Source: Tethya wilhelma | Lineage: Eukaryota > Porifera > Demospongiae > Tethyida > Tethyidae | Direction of reading: 5' to 3' | DNA length: 64,000 bases | Assembly (NCBI GenBank): GCA_964030475.1 | Contig: CAXIPT010000001.1 | Span: 19,393,228 to 19,457,227 of the forward strand | Shown here: positions 1-9,778 of the stretch, one piece after another | How the letters are laid out: every line of letters begins with the position of its first letter | Numbering within the stretch: position 1 is the stretch's first letter | Made by a program: the position numbers and the translations under genes | The notes under the pieces: model-generated | What the model saw: only the letters and a program-made list of their open reading frames with translations | What the model was told of the DNA's origin: nothing | Databases searched by the model: none

Positions 1-92
<92 letters not shown>
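1..92. repeat. (CA)n microsatellite
   Basis: Uninterrupted CA dinucleotides from the window edge. It directly precedes the last GIPC exon and probably supplies much of that intron's 3' end. Confidence 0.97.
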
Positions 93-95
<3 letters not shown>

Positions 96-102
96 ATGGC
101 AG

Positions 103-257
103 CTCAAACAATGGTGGACCTTGGTAAGGGCAGGCAAGAAGCTGACAGCTTTGTAAGAGCAATGAATGAACACTTGGGAGAGTTTCAGTTTCCAGAAGAG
201 TTTATCATGGACGTGTGGACTGCTATAGAGACTGCCAGAGCACCTCCTCAATCCTAG
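103..257 (+). CDS. GIPC: GIPC PDZ protein, last exon only
   Basis: The reading frame after the AG at 101-102 gives about 51 residues ending at TAG 255-257. It contains A-A-Q-T-M-V-D-L-G-K, then G-E-F-Q-F-P-E-E-F and D-V-W-T-A-I. This is the conserved end of the GIPC GH2 region, where family members have a TMVELGK stretch and an F-x-F-P-D-E-F-V-F-D-V-W motif. GIPC proteins are cytoplasmic adaptors that bind receptor tails through a PDZ domain and myosin VI through GH2. The rest of the gene lies before the window. A second, broken GIPC fragment lies at 8.24-8.53 kb. The homology is clear; the exact acceptor is a choice by eye. Confidence 0.8.
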
Positions 258-425
258 CACCAGCTCTAGATATACTGCATGCATGAATGTCGATTGTTAT
301 TATTATCATAATAAAACCATTGATTGTCTTTATAATGTAATTTTATGAAGAAACTTAACACAAAATTAAATCTGATAATAATAATAATTATAATACTTAA
401 AAAAAAGTAAACTATATAAAAATGT

Positions 426-3400
426 TCAAAACTTATAATAAATGGTGGCAATATCCACTAATTTTGAAGTGTTTGACGATTCTCCCCATCCTCCAGCAAC
501 CAAAAGCTCTTCATTAGGAAGGATGGCACAGCCACACTGGAATTGTTCTCTTTTTAGGTCACCAACCTTGACCCAGCTATTGGAGCTAGGTTGGTAGGCA
601 TGAAAGGCTGAACTGTTTTCACCTCCAACAGCTAGTAGTGAGCCCTGGAGAGCTAAGGCAGTGGTACCACCTACTGGGAGATCTGCTAGTCTATACCATG
701 GAGATGGAGTTGCACCAGTCGATGGTGAAAGAGCATTTGAAATGAGTTGATCTAACGAGGCTGAGAATACTAGTCTAGAATAAGAAACTGAGCTTGTAAA
801 TCCTCCTAATAAGTAAACCATATTTCCTATAACACAAGATCTCAATTCAGAATATGGCTTAGGGAGGGGTGTGGTCTCATACCACTGCCAATTGCTGCTG
901 TCGAGGACTTCAATTCTTGAGAGGTATTTATGTCCGTCACCAACTCCTCCAGCCACTATTATGAATCTGTCGTAAGAGATCACATGTGGCTGCAAGGATG
1001 GAATGGTCATGGGTGGGTAGGGCTCGGTCCAAACCTTATGCTGATGATCTAGTACATAAAGTTTCTTGCTTGTCCTGCCAGTAGAGGGCTCCCATCCTCC
1101 AACTGTAACGAGTCTTGACTTGTGGGCTACCATACCATAGTTCTTGTTGTCCAGTGGTGGGAGTGTCTTTATTTTATCATTATGTATGTTATACACCATC
1201 ACAGTTTCAGACCCCCCTCCTCCAATGTAGGCTTTACTCCCAATGACAACTACACGTGGATATTGTTCTATTCCAGCTGGCATGTCTCTGCCCCGCCTCC
1301 ATTTCAATTTCAGAGGATGTCTCAATTCAGACAATGGTGTCTATAGAGACAAACAATGAGAGCATGAATAAATCAAATTAGGAACAGTCCGTGGCTGAGC
1401 CACAAACTATTATTATTAATAGTCCAGATACATTCACATAATTTATACACAGTATAAATATTATGGAATAAGCATACCAGTAAATAACACACAATTAGAT
1501 CATTACCCGGAAGTCAGTTTTTCCATCTCTACTAAACTGGGGCTGACCACTTCTAGATTCCTACAGAAAATAGCAGAACAGAGAATCAATCAATGGTAAA
1601 TTTGTAGATAATTTTATAGCAAAATCTCACTCAATGAACCCAACACACATCTGTTGTTAACTGCAGCTGTGTCCGACAAGTCTGTAGTTCACTCTCAAGT
1701 CTGTTGACATCAGTGTCTTTGTCTCTCAACTGAGCTTCTTTAGCCTGTAGGTCAGCTTCTTTAGTTCTCAGGTCAGTTTCTTTAGCTCTCAGGTCAGTTT
1801 CTTTAGCTCTCAGGTCTGTTTCTTTAGCTCTTAAGTTAGCCTATATATAGATTAAGTCGTGTGTATGCATACAATATCTTTTAATGCACCATGAATGCAA
1901 TAACACTATGATTATGCACACATATACATGAAGTTGTCTCAGTTGTTCTTGTAGACTGCCAACTCTCTCCTCATTTTCTTGTCTTATTCTCTCAGACTCT
2001 CTCTGAACTATAGCCTCCCTCGCCTCAGCTTTCTCTCTATCAATCTAAGTATCATGGGGAAATACCATCAAAATTGTAAAGAGAGTACTGTAGCCTTAGT
2101 CTGGCTTGCCAGACTCTTCGCAAGTCTGGCAAGCCAGCTGCAGACTACCGTAGACTCGGGTTATTAAGCGCATGCGCCTATTGGGATATCAGTGAAAAAG
2201 TATGCACTAAATAACGAAGTGCGCCTATAATAACGAGGGCTAATGTAAGACGTAAGAAGACAGTATGCGCCTATAATAGCGAATGTGCACCTAATAATGA
2301 AGTGTGCCTAATAACCTGAGTCTACAGTACCGCAACAACATACACAAAGTATTGTATACACATTTTGACTAAATGACATCAATCTCTGTTTAGTGGGTGT
2401 GAAATGTAAATATCATTGCTGGTGGTATACACACCTGTCTTTGCTTTAATGATATTCACATTTGATAACAGCTGGGGTGTGGTTAACTCATACCTGTCGT
2501 ACGTGACTGCGAAATTTTTATCGGTGAAATTTTCAAAGACCACCAAAATTTTACCTCCCCCCTGATCTAGTTATATTGCCTGCTAGATCACTATCATACC
2601 TGAGCTTGGTTCAATCTGGTAGTTACCTCTGCCAATTCATTTCGATGCCTCTCCTACAAAGAATGACATATAATATTTAAATAAAGTATATTCATTAATT
2701 ATTATCATACCTGTGCTTGATTTAACCTGGTAGTCATTTGTTCTATTTCATTTTGATGTTCTTCCTAAAACAAAATATACCGTATACCGGGTAAATTTTG
2801 CTAGCTTAAAATTTGGCGAATTCACATTTTACCATGCATGATTGGCATTTCAAATTTGACAATTTATTCTGCATGTTGCATTGTTATATATACGTGTGAA
2901 CTGTTTGGCGATTTGCAGAGTAATTCACCAATTTGCCAAATTAGGCGCTATACAGTATGTGCAATTGTACAATCATGTAAGAGATAATGCTGTACTAAAA
3001 TGTAAGATAACTAGGAGTGGCCTGGGAGTGAGGATACATAATTCTATGATTATGTAAACATACCTGAAGTTGTCTCAATTGTTCTTGTAAATTACCAACT
3101 CTCTCCTCATTTTCTTGTCTCATTCTCTCAGACTCTATCTGAACTCTCTCCTCAGCTCTCTCTCTATCAACCTGAGTGCCATGGGGAAATACATTTTGTG
3201 GCCTAGTTAGTGCCTGATTACTATAATTTTTTTTCTTTATATATATACCTGTGCTTGGTTCAATCTGGTAGTGAGCTCTGCCAATTCATTTTGATACCTC
3301 TCCTACACAGAATTAACAGGAGTCGGTAAAAATTAATCATGGATGACGTATAACACAATTATATTCAAATACCTGCATTTGATTCAACCTAGCAGTCACT

Positions 3401-4811
3401 TGTTCTATTTCATTTCGATGTCCTTCCTAAACAAAACATTATGTACAATTGTATGCATGTAAAAGATAATGCTGAATAGCTATACACATACCTGCTCTTG
3501 TTGAAGTCTTCTTATCTCTCTGTCCTTTCTCCTCACTTCATTCTCTGACTGCTTGAGGGTCCTGGCAACAGTTACTTGCCTCATCAAGCCAAGTTTTACC
3601 ACATCATACGAACCATAAGGTCCTTCAATAGCAGGTTTCATCTCTTCCAGAGTCCTCAGGAGTACCTCAGTCGTTGGTCGCTGTGATGGAGTGTTGTGGA
3701 GACATTGTTTCACTAGTCGGACAAATGGATGCTGGTTTCCATGTAGTAAGATATTCTCCAGCTGTTCAAAGTACACCCCACGACGTTCCACTTCAGAACG
3801 AGCCACCAGCCTCTCTGGATTGTCAGGATCTGGGTGGGTTGGTTCCAGAAGGTCTCCAGGAAACACCTGTAAAGATGATACAATGCTCCATTTATCAACT
3901 GTTTAGACAATAGGAATGCTATGAATATTATATCTAATGAGGTATTGCCTCACCTGTAGTCCAGTGAAGAGACCAAGATGACCGAATGAGAAGATATCCA
4001 GACTGGGACCGTATCGAGAAGCCATGCTCAGAGTTTCAGGAGACATGTACGTCAGAGTGCCTGGCAGTCGGGAAAGTGTCCTTGCTAGCTGACCAGGTTG
4101 AAGATTAACAATGCGTGAGTTTCCCAAATCAGTGATTTTAGCTGCAAAAGAGGAAGTCAGTAGAACATTTCTTGCTGTCAAGTCCCTGTGAATGATGGGA
4201 GGGTCTCGTCTGTGGAGATACAGAAGTCCTCTGGCTACGTCCTCCAGAATGGATCTCTTCAGTGCCAGAGGGATGTTGGGTGCAGTTTCAAGAAGATCGT
4301 CCAGACTCCCTTCAAGTTTCTCCATCACTAGCACAGGCAGTGTCCCTGGTGGTAGGAAACAGAGCCCAAGAAATAGAGTCACATTGGGATGACGAAGACT
4401 GGCCATCAGCTGACACTCTCGAACGTATTTCTGTGCTACATCCTCTGCACCGTCATTTCCTCCTTCAAGTAATACCTCATGAACGGTCTTTCCAGCACAC
4501 ACCAGCCCACCAACTTTAATCTACACATCATTGAAACAACACTTTGTCTACCGGATCAGTAGTCTGGAGTATCCAGACCCTTTTTACACGCGCGCGTTAT
4601 AAATACGCGCGTGTAAGTGTACGTGTAAATAAAGGGTCTGGATACGCCAGACTACGCGGATCAGAGGGTGTTTTTGTTCCCAGTTTACCTCTTCAACTGA
4701 GCCGTAGGATCCTACTCCCAGTTGTCGACCAGTGGGTTGGGCATCCCTCATGATAAAGGGACGTAGGTTAGGATCATTTTGCAAAGCATGCAAATGTCGT
4801 CTAAGAGCCAT
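426..4811 (-). CDS. Protein kinase-coiled coil-Kelch fusion, copy 3
   Basis: Exons read 4811-4689, 4520-3954 and 3866-3492 for the kinase, then short coiled-coil exons between about 3426 and 1640, then a Kelch exon 1340-426. The kinase has a glycine loop G-V-G-S-Y-G-S-V, a lysine in C-A-G-K, H-R-D-L-T-A-R-N, and D-L-G in place of D-F-G, with Y-M-S-P-E in place of APE. The Kelch exon (305 codons with stop) has about six repeats with paired glycines (I-G-G-G, V-G-G-W, L-L-G-G-F, V-A-G-G). The coiled coil has E-R-x2-N-E-L-A-E type modules and R-A-K-E-T-D-L heptads. Kinase family resembles TKL or TK from its HRDLTARN loop; substrate unknown. It appears to be the most intact of the three tandem copies. 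The fusion rests on same strand, order and matching phase 0 boundaries; a transcript has not been seen. Confidence 0.72.
2086..2331. mobile_element. MITE-like element in kinase-Kelch intron
   Basis: A stretch begins TACTGTAG and ends CTACAGTA, with an internal hairpin GTCTGGCTTGCCAGAC and several degenerate copies of a TGCGCCTATAATAACGA unit. No coding capacity. Boundaries are a judgement from the terminal inverted repeats only. Confidence 0.4.
2777..2956. mobile_element. Palindromic MITE, GTATA-terminus type
   Basis: It starts ATACCGTATACC and ends GCGCTATACAGTA, with internal short inverted stretches such as TTTGGCGAATT and AATTCACCAATTTGCC. Non-coding. It lies between coiled-coil exons of the kinase-Kelch copy 3. 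The termini resemble those of the better preserved elements at 26.8 and 53.7 kb. Confidence 0.55.
4560..4656. mobile_element. Short MITE with 8-bp target duplication
   Basis: A 97-bp insert between the first two kinase exons is flanked by CGGATCAG at 4552-4559 and 4657-4664. Its ends are inverted repeats (TAGTCTGG[A/C]GTATCCAGACCC). The centre is alternating CG-rich purine-pyrimidine. The same intron in the two other kinase copies lacks it and has a single ATCAGAGGGTG site, so insertion is directly visible. An 8-bp duplication fits the hAT superfamily; that assignment is inference. Confidence 0.75.
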
Positions 4812-6239
4812 AATCCTGTGTATCTCTGAGTTCGGCTCCTTGGTGATAGCATGGTGACAGTGGTATTTGCAATTTTGCAAGGTAAAAGGTCGTTACACAC
4901 GAAAACGCTAAAACTTAAAAGCAAAAGAGGAAGTTATCATACGTACGGTAGTACGTATAGTAGGAATGGGCCGACTGTCCCATTGACACAATACAAAATG
5001 TTCATGCTTGTAAACTTTCAGGGAAAGAAAGCTAAGCCTTCAAATGCATTTAATAGCCTCCCCCAGACAGTTTGCTTACTGTATTAACCAAGAAAACAGG
5101 CAGAAAGTTTCTGGAGCACTCTGGAGAGAGCGCTGGTGAGAAGCCACAAGAGTGCAATTTTGTTCTCCTTCCTTCCTTCCTAACTGACTTACTTGAACGC
5201 GATTTCCAGACAAACAAAAGGCATTGAGCCAACTTTGACCATATAGTGGGACTTCATTTGATGCACAGTACGTCCTTTTCGACTCATTTGCTGGCGAAAA
5301 GGCAGCAAACAAAATCTAGGCAGCTTTGAAACTCTCGATATAAAATACTGTACTTTTTATTTAGCCTATTCACATAGGTAAAGGTCGTCAATATACCACG
5401 TGGTTGCATGCATATAATGCGCATGCGCATCAAATATACACTTCCGCTGCCTTTTGTAGAGACTGACTAGTCTCTGCTGTATGATTCTTTCCATGCAATT
5501 GAGCACCTTAGTGTTTAAAAAAGTGAATGAACAAGTATAATTAAAATTTTATAAAAATAAAAAGTGTAGGAATGGGCAGTGCGGTAAAAAGCAATGAAAC
5601 AATTAAGGCAAGTCTCTGATTTCGGCACATGACTACTTCATTTTTTGTACTCAACTCTCATACGCTACTGTGTACCTACACTCTGCATGCTTGTTACTTT
5701 ATCTAAATTAATCAAGTGATTGCTTGCATTAACTCATGAGCCAAATGGCTGATAATTATCATTGAATAATGGAATTTAAACTTGCAATTGACTCATGAAA
5801 ATGAAGTAGTCATGTGCCGAAATCAGAGACTTGCCTTAATTGTTTCATTGCTTTTTACCGCACTGCCCATTCCTACACTTTTTATTTTTATAAAATTTTA
5901 ATTATATATTAATATGAACAATGGTGGCTGAACGTGGCAAGTCAGGAGGACATACCTGCAAAATAAAGTATCTATCACTTACAACTAACTACTTCCAAAA
6001 TGGCTTGACCACCATAATCGCATAATCCTAACACCAGCTCTACCAGGTAATATGCATAGATGCCCCACTCCAAAATTAATATTAAATATGGGGAATGTAA
6101 TATCTATATTAGATGTATTGTCTGTCTGCAAATTATAAGTTGTTTAATATAATTTTATAGTATTAATAGTATTTTGTTTCAAAATAACAACAGTATAACA
6201 AAACTGGGTATATGCAGGTACAAATTATAGAAAATGAAA
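4812..6239. other. Intergenic region between kinase-Kelch copies 3 and 2
   Basis: Apart from the foldback element at 5537-5905 I see no coding signal. Short open frames at 4.85-5.3 kb lack homology and splice context. The first 200 bases would hold the promoter of copy 3. Confidence 0.5.
5537..5905. mobile_element. Foldback element with about 110-bp inverted arms
   Basis: The left arm (5537-5645) starts ATAATTAAAATTTTATAAAA and runs through GTGTAGGAATGGGCAGTGCG to a block ending CTACTTCATTTT. The right arm (about 5797-5905) is its near-perfect reverse complement. The loop of about 150 bp is unique and non-coding. This is the shape of a foldback or long-TIR MITE; the near identity of the arms suggests recent activity or gene conversion between arms. 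Confidence 0.85.
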
Positions 6240-7954
6240 TCAGTGAATGGATGCAATATCCACTTGACAATTGTATATTACTCTTCCTGACTCAGTTCTG
6301 TAAGTTCCTCCAGCTACCAACAGCTCATGATCATGATTGGAAAGAATGGCACAGCCACACATCCATTGCTCTCTTTGTAAGTCACTAATTTTGACCCATC
6401 TATTGGAGCTAGGTTTGTAGGCATAAATGGCTGAGCTGTCTTCACCCCCAATGGCTAGCAGTGATCCCCGGAGTTCTAAGGCAGTGGAACCATCTATTAG
6501 GAGATCTGCTAGTCTACTCCATGGAGATGGAGTTGTATCAGTCGATGATGAAAGAGCCTTTGAAATTAGTTCATCTAATGATGCTGAGAATACTAATCTA
6601 GAATAAGTAAGTGAGGTTGTAAATCCTCCTAATAAGTAAACCATATTCCCTATAACACAAGATGTTAGTCCAGTACATGGCTCAGGGAGGGGTGTGGTCT
6701 GATACCATTGCTGATTGCTACTGTTGAAGACTAAAACTTCCGAGATGCACTCACCTCCTTCACCTGTTCCTCCAATCACCAGTATAAATCTATTGTAAGA
6801 GATCAGAGTTGATTGAAAGGACGGTATGGTCATGGGTGGGTAGGGCTGGGTCCAAACATTACGTTGATGGTCTAATACATGGAGTTTATTGCTTTTCTTG
6901 CCAGTAGAATGGTGCCATCCTCCAACTGTAACGAGTCTTGACTCATGAGCCACCATACCATAGTACTTGTAGTCAAGTGGTGGAAGTGTTTTGATTTCAT
7001 TGTCATGTAATTCATACACCATAACAGTTCGAGACACCCCTCCTCCAATGTAGACTTTACTCCCAATGACGACTACACATGGATATGAGTCTATTCCAAA
7101 TGGCATGTCTTTGCCTCGCCTCCAATCCAACCTCAGAGGATACTTCAGTTCAGACAATGGCGTCTATATAGAGACAAACAAAAAGATTATATGAATGGGC
7201 CTATAATTAAGTACATGGATTAAGCATATTATATCGTAGCGCAGAACGTGCATTCAGACATTATTATTCATTTTATCATTTATCAGTTTATCATTGCTTT
7301 ACAATGTAGTACAGAGAATACAACAGGACTGCAATGTTGGTCGAGAGAGGCTGCTGTATCTTATGATAGCTATCTTTCAATGTAGTCACTAAATTAGCAG
7401 CTAATAACTATTGTCCTTGGTTTTTTTAATAACAAAGCCTGAGTGGTTGGGGTGAAAAACAAACATACAACAACGTACTATTGTACAGCTAATTACCGAG
7501 ACAGTCTTTCCTCTACAAAACTGACCACTTTTAGTATCCTAGTAGGCTACAGATGATAGGAACAGGACAGAGGTTTCACTTTAAATTTGAACCTTGATAA
7601 TTTTCATACTAATAATTATTCAATAATTAACCACAAAAGTCACACTATGTACCTCTGTTCTCTGAAACTGAGCCTGACAGGCCATCTGTACTTCTCTCTC
7701 AAGTCTGCTGATGTCAGCATCTTTTTCTCTCAACTGAGCTAGGTTAACCTGTAGGTCAGTCTCTACAGCTCTTAGATTAGCCTGCATGGATAAAATTAAT
7801 GTCATTTACATAATATCCATGTATTGTCATAACAACAATAAATGTAATATTAAATATTGTATACATCATCTTCATACTTCGCACATAAATCAAACCTGAA
7901 GTTGTCTCAGTTGTTCTTGTAGACTGCCGATTTCTTGTCTCATTCTCTCAGACT

Positions 7955-8243
7955 TGTAGACATTGAATTTCTGTACATTTGCTGTCAAATATTTACGGAA
8001 CTAAGCTTAAATTCCAGAGTAACACTGTCTCACCGATAGAGGAGTGAGTGATGGGGGACAGCTGGAGCACTAGCTTTGTTGGTCTACGTACAGCATGTTG
8101 GTTTGTAGCTTAACTGCAGTGTTAAAAGTTTAAGTTTAGGTGGTAGCTATTCGACTTTATGGGATGTGCATGACTCATGATTTTCATTAAGAATTTCATC
8201 TTATATATATATATACACACACACACACACGCTTCCCATACAG
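7955..8243 (+). pseudogene. Displaced Wntless gene fragment
   Basis: The sequence from about 8036 (GATAGAGGAGTGAGTGAT) to about 8200 matches the end of Wntless exon 5 and the following intron at 14841-15045, with small gaps. The shared run includes GTACAGCATGTTGGTTTGTA and AGTTTAAGTTTAGGTGGTAG. The part near 7958-8015 resembles 13768-13830 of the Wntless intron more weakly. It lies in the gap of the broken kinase copy 2. Non-functional. Confidence 0.75.
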
Positions 8244-8526
8244 ATAATTTTCTGCACCCTCAACACTCACAAAGCCCACATGACTCGACTTCTCGGTGGC
8301 CAAATTGGCCTCGAGGATTTCATCTTCACTCACGTTTTAAGAGGATCAAAGATGGGAGCATGATATCCAAAGTCCCAGAGGTTTCGATTGGGGATATGAT
8401 TGAATCTATAAACGGAAGAAGTATGGTTGGTTGTCGGCACTACGAGGTTGCTAGGTTAATTACAGAAGGAGCTCCCGAGGTACGTGGAGATCACACTGAG
8501 ACTGGTGGAGCCGAGGAAGGCATTTG
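8244..8526 (+). pseudogene. GIPC gene fragment, two exon pieces joined
   Basis: The piece 8244-8334, after a CAG acceptor, encodes [10 protein letters not shown], then [18 protein letters not shown], typical of the GIPC GH1 end. The piece 8335-8526 encodes [20 protein letters not shown] and G-C-R-H-Y-E-V-A-R-L, which is GIPC PDZ. The junction lacks the start of the PDZ domain and changes frame. A further 1-base shift separates I-T-E-G-A-P-E from V-E-I-T-L-R-L-V-E-P-R-K-A-F. A donor GTGAGA follows. The real GIPC gene ends at position 257, so this is a rearranged duplicate. Confidence 0.82.
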
Positions 8527-9044
8527 GTGAGAGAGAGTGAGAGTGAAAGTGAGAGAGAGAGAGAGAGGAGGGGGGGGGGGGTTAGCTGGTATGTAAAACA
8601 TTTTGTTGTTAAAATTTAGCTATAGACCTGTTTTTGTCCCAGCTTCCCTTTTCTCGAAAAAGTCTTGTGGGTGTATGTATAATCTATTGTATATTTCTGC
8701 TGAAAGTTTGAGAATTTAGATCAAATTGTAAAATATTTTTATGCATGAGTGAGTGCCAAATGACAGTAGCATTTGATTGCTGCAACTAGAGCATGCTTTG
8801 GCAGTAGATCTGAATCACACCATTTTGATTGCATGATACACTGATTTGAGGTCATTAATGTGTTGTTGAAATTGATAACAATCCCATGAAAATCTTATAC
8901 TATTGCACCTATACCACAGTACCATGGCAACCATGCATATCATTGTTATGTAAATATCGATTGTGAAACTCATTGGGGAAGAAAACATTGCTGGCTGTTA
9001 ATTCAGGCATTTCTAAGTTTACTTAATTGAAGGACTTTTTTGTG
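8527..9044. other. Non-coding remainder of the patch in kinase copy 2
   Basis: It starts with a GA-rich and poly-G stretch at 8530-8582, which looks like the 5' part of a GIPC intron. The rest shows no coding signal or repeat that I recognise. Confidence 0.5.
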
Positions 9045-9778
9045 TCAACACAAATACTTGCATAAACAAAACCCTTCAAGTTTCTCCATCACTAGCACAG
9101 GCAATGTCGCTGGTGGTAGGAAACAGAGCCCAAGAAATAGAGTCACATTGGGATGACGAAGACTGGCCATCAGCTGACACTCTTGAACGTACTTCTGTGC
9201 TATATTCTCTGCACCGTCATTTCCTCCTTCAAGCAACACCTCATGAATGGTCTTTCCAGCGCACATCAGTCCACCAACTTTAATCTACACATCAAATACA
9301 CATCATTGAAACAACACTGTGTCTAAATCAGAGGGTGTTTCCCAGTTTACCTCTTCAACTGAGCCATAGGATCCTGTTCCCAGTTGTCTACCAGTGGGTT
9401 GGGCATCTCTCATGATAAAGGGACGTAGGTTAGGATCATTTTGAAGAACACGCAACTGTCGTCTAAGAGCCATGCATGGATAGGATACTCGACCAAAAGA
9501 GAACCTGGTTACTGCGCATGCGCCAGTTTGTATTGAAATTGTTTTTGATAAAAACAATATTTTTTTTAATAAGGATACATTGTTTATAGTAACCAGGCTG
9601 AAAATCAAAGTTCAATGGTCCCGATATCCAATTTATTTGAAGTGTATATTATTCTTCTATTCTCATCAATATATGTTCCTCCAGCTACCAACAGCTCTCC
9701 ATTGGGAAGAATGGCACAGCCACACTTCCGTTGCTGTCTTGGTAGGTCACCAACCTTGACCCAGCTATTGGAGCTAGG

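Larger units (their letters stand above)
6240..9473 (-). pseudogene. Kinase-coiled coil-Kelch fusion, copy 2, disrupted
   Basis: Exon 1 (9473-9351) and the start of exon 2 (9284 to about 9072) match the kinase of the other copies, with G-T-G-S-Y-G-S-V and C-A-G-K. After the residues K-L-E-G near 9072 homology stops and a stop codon follows at 9045. The HRD loop, the DLG motif and the whole third kinase exon are missing, replaced by 1.1 kb of foreign sequence up to about 7953. A broken coiled-coil exon (about 7953-7894), a second one (near 7784-7650) and an intact Kelch exon (7163-6240) remain. The Kelch frame is open with about six glycine-pair repeats and ends cleanly, so a Kelch-only product cannot be excluded. 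As a kinase it is dead. Confidence 0.75.

Noticed and set aside
3674..4519. Plus-strand frames opposite the kinase
   Set aside because: Antisense shadows of conserved kinase exons; the same shadows recur in copy 1.
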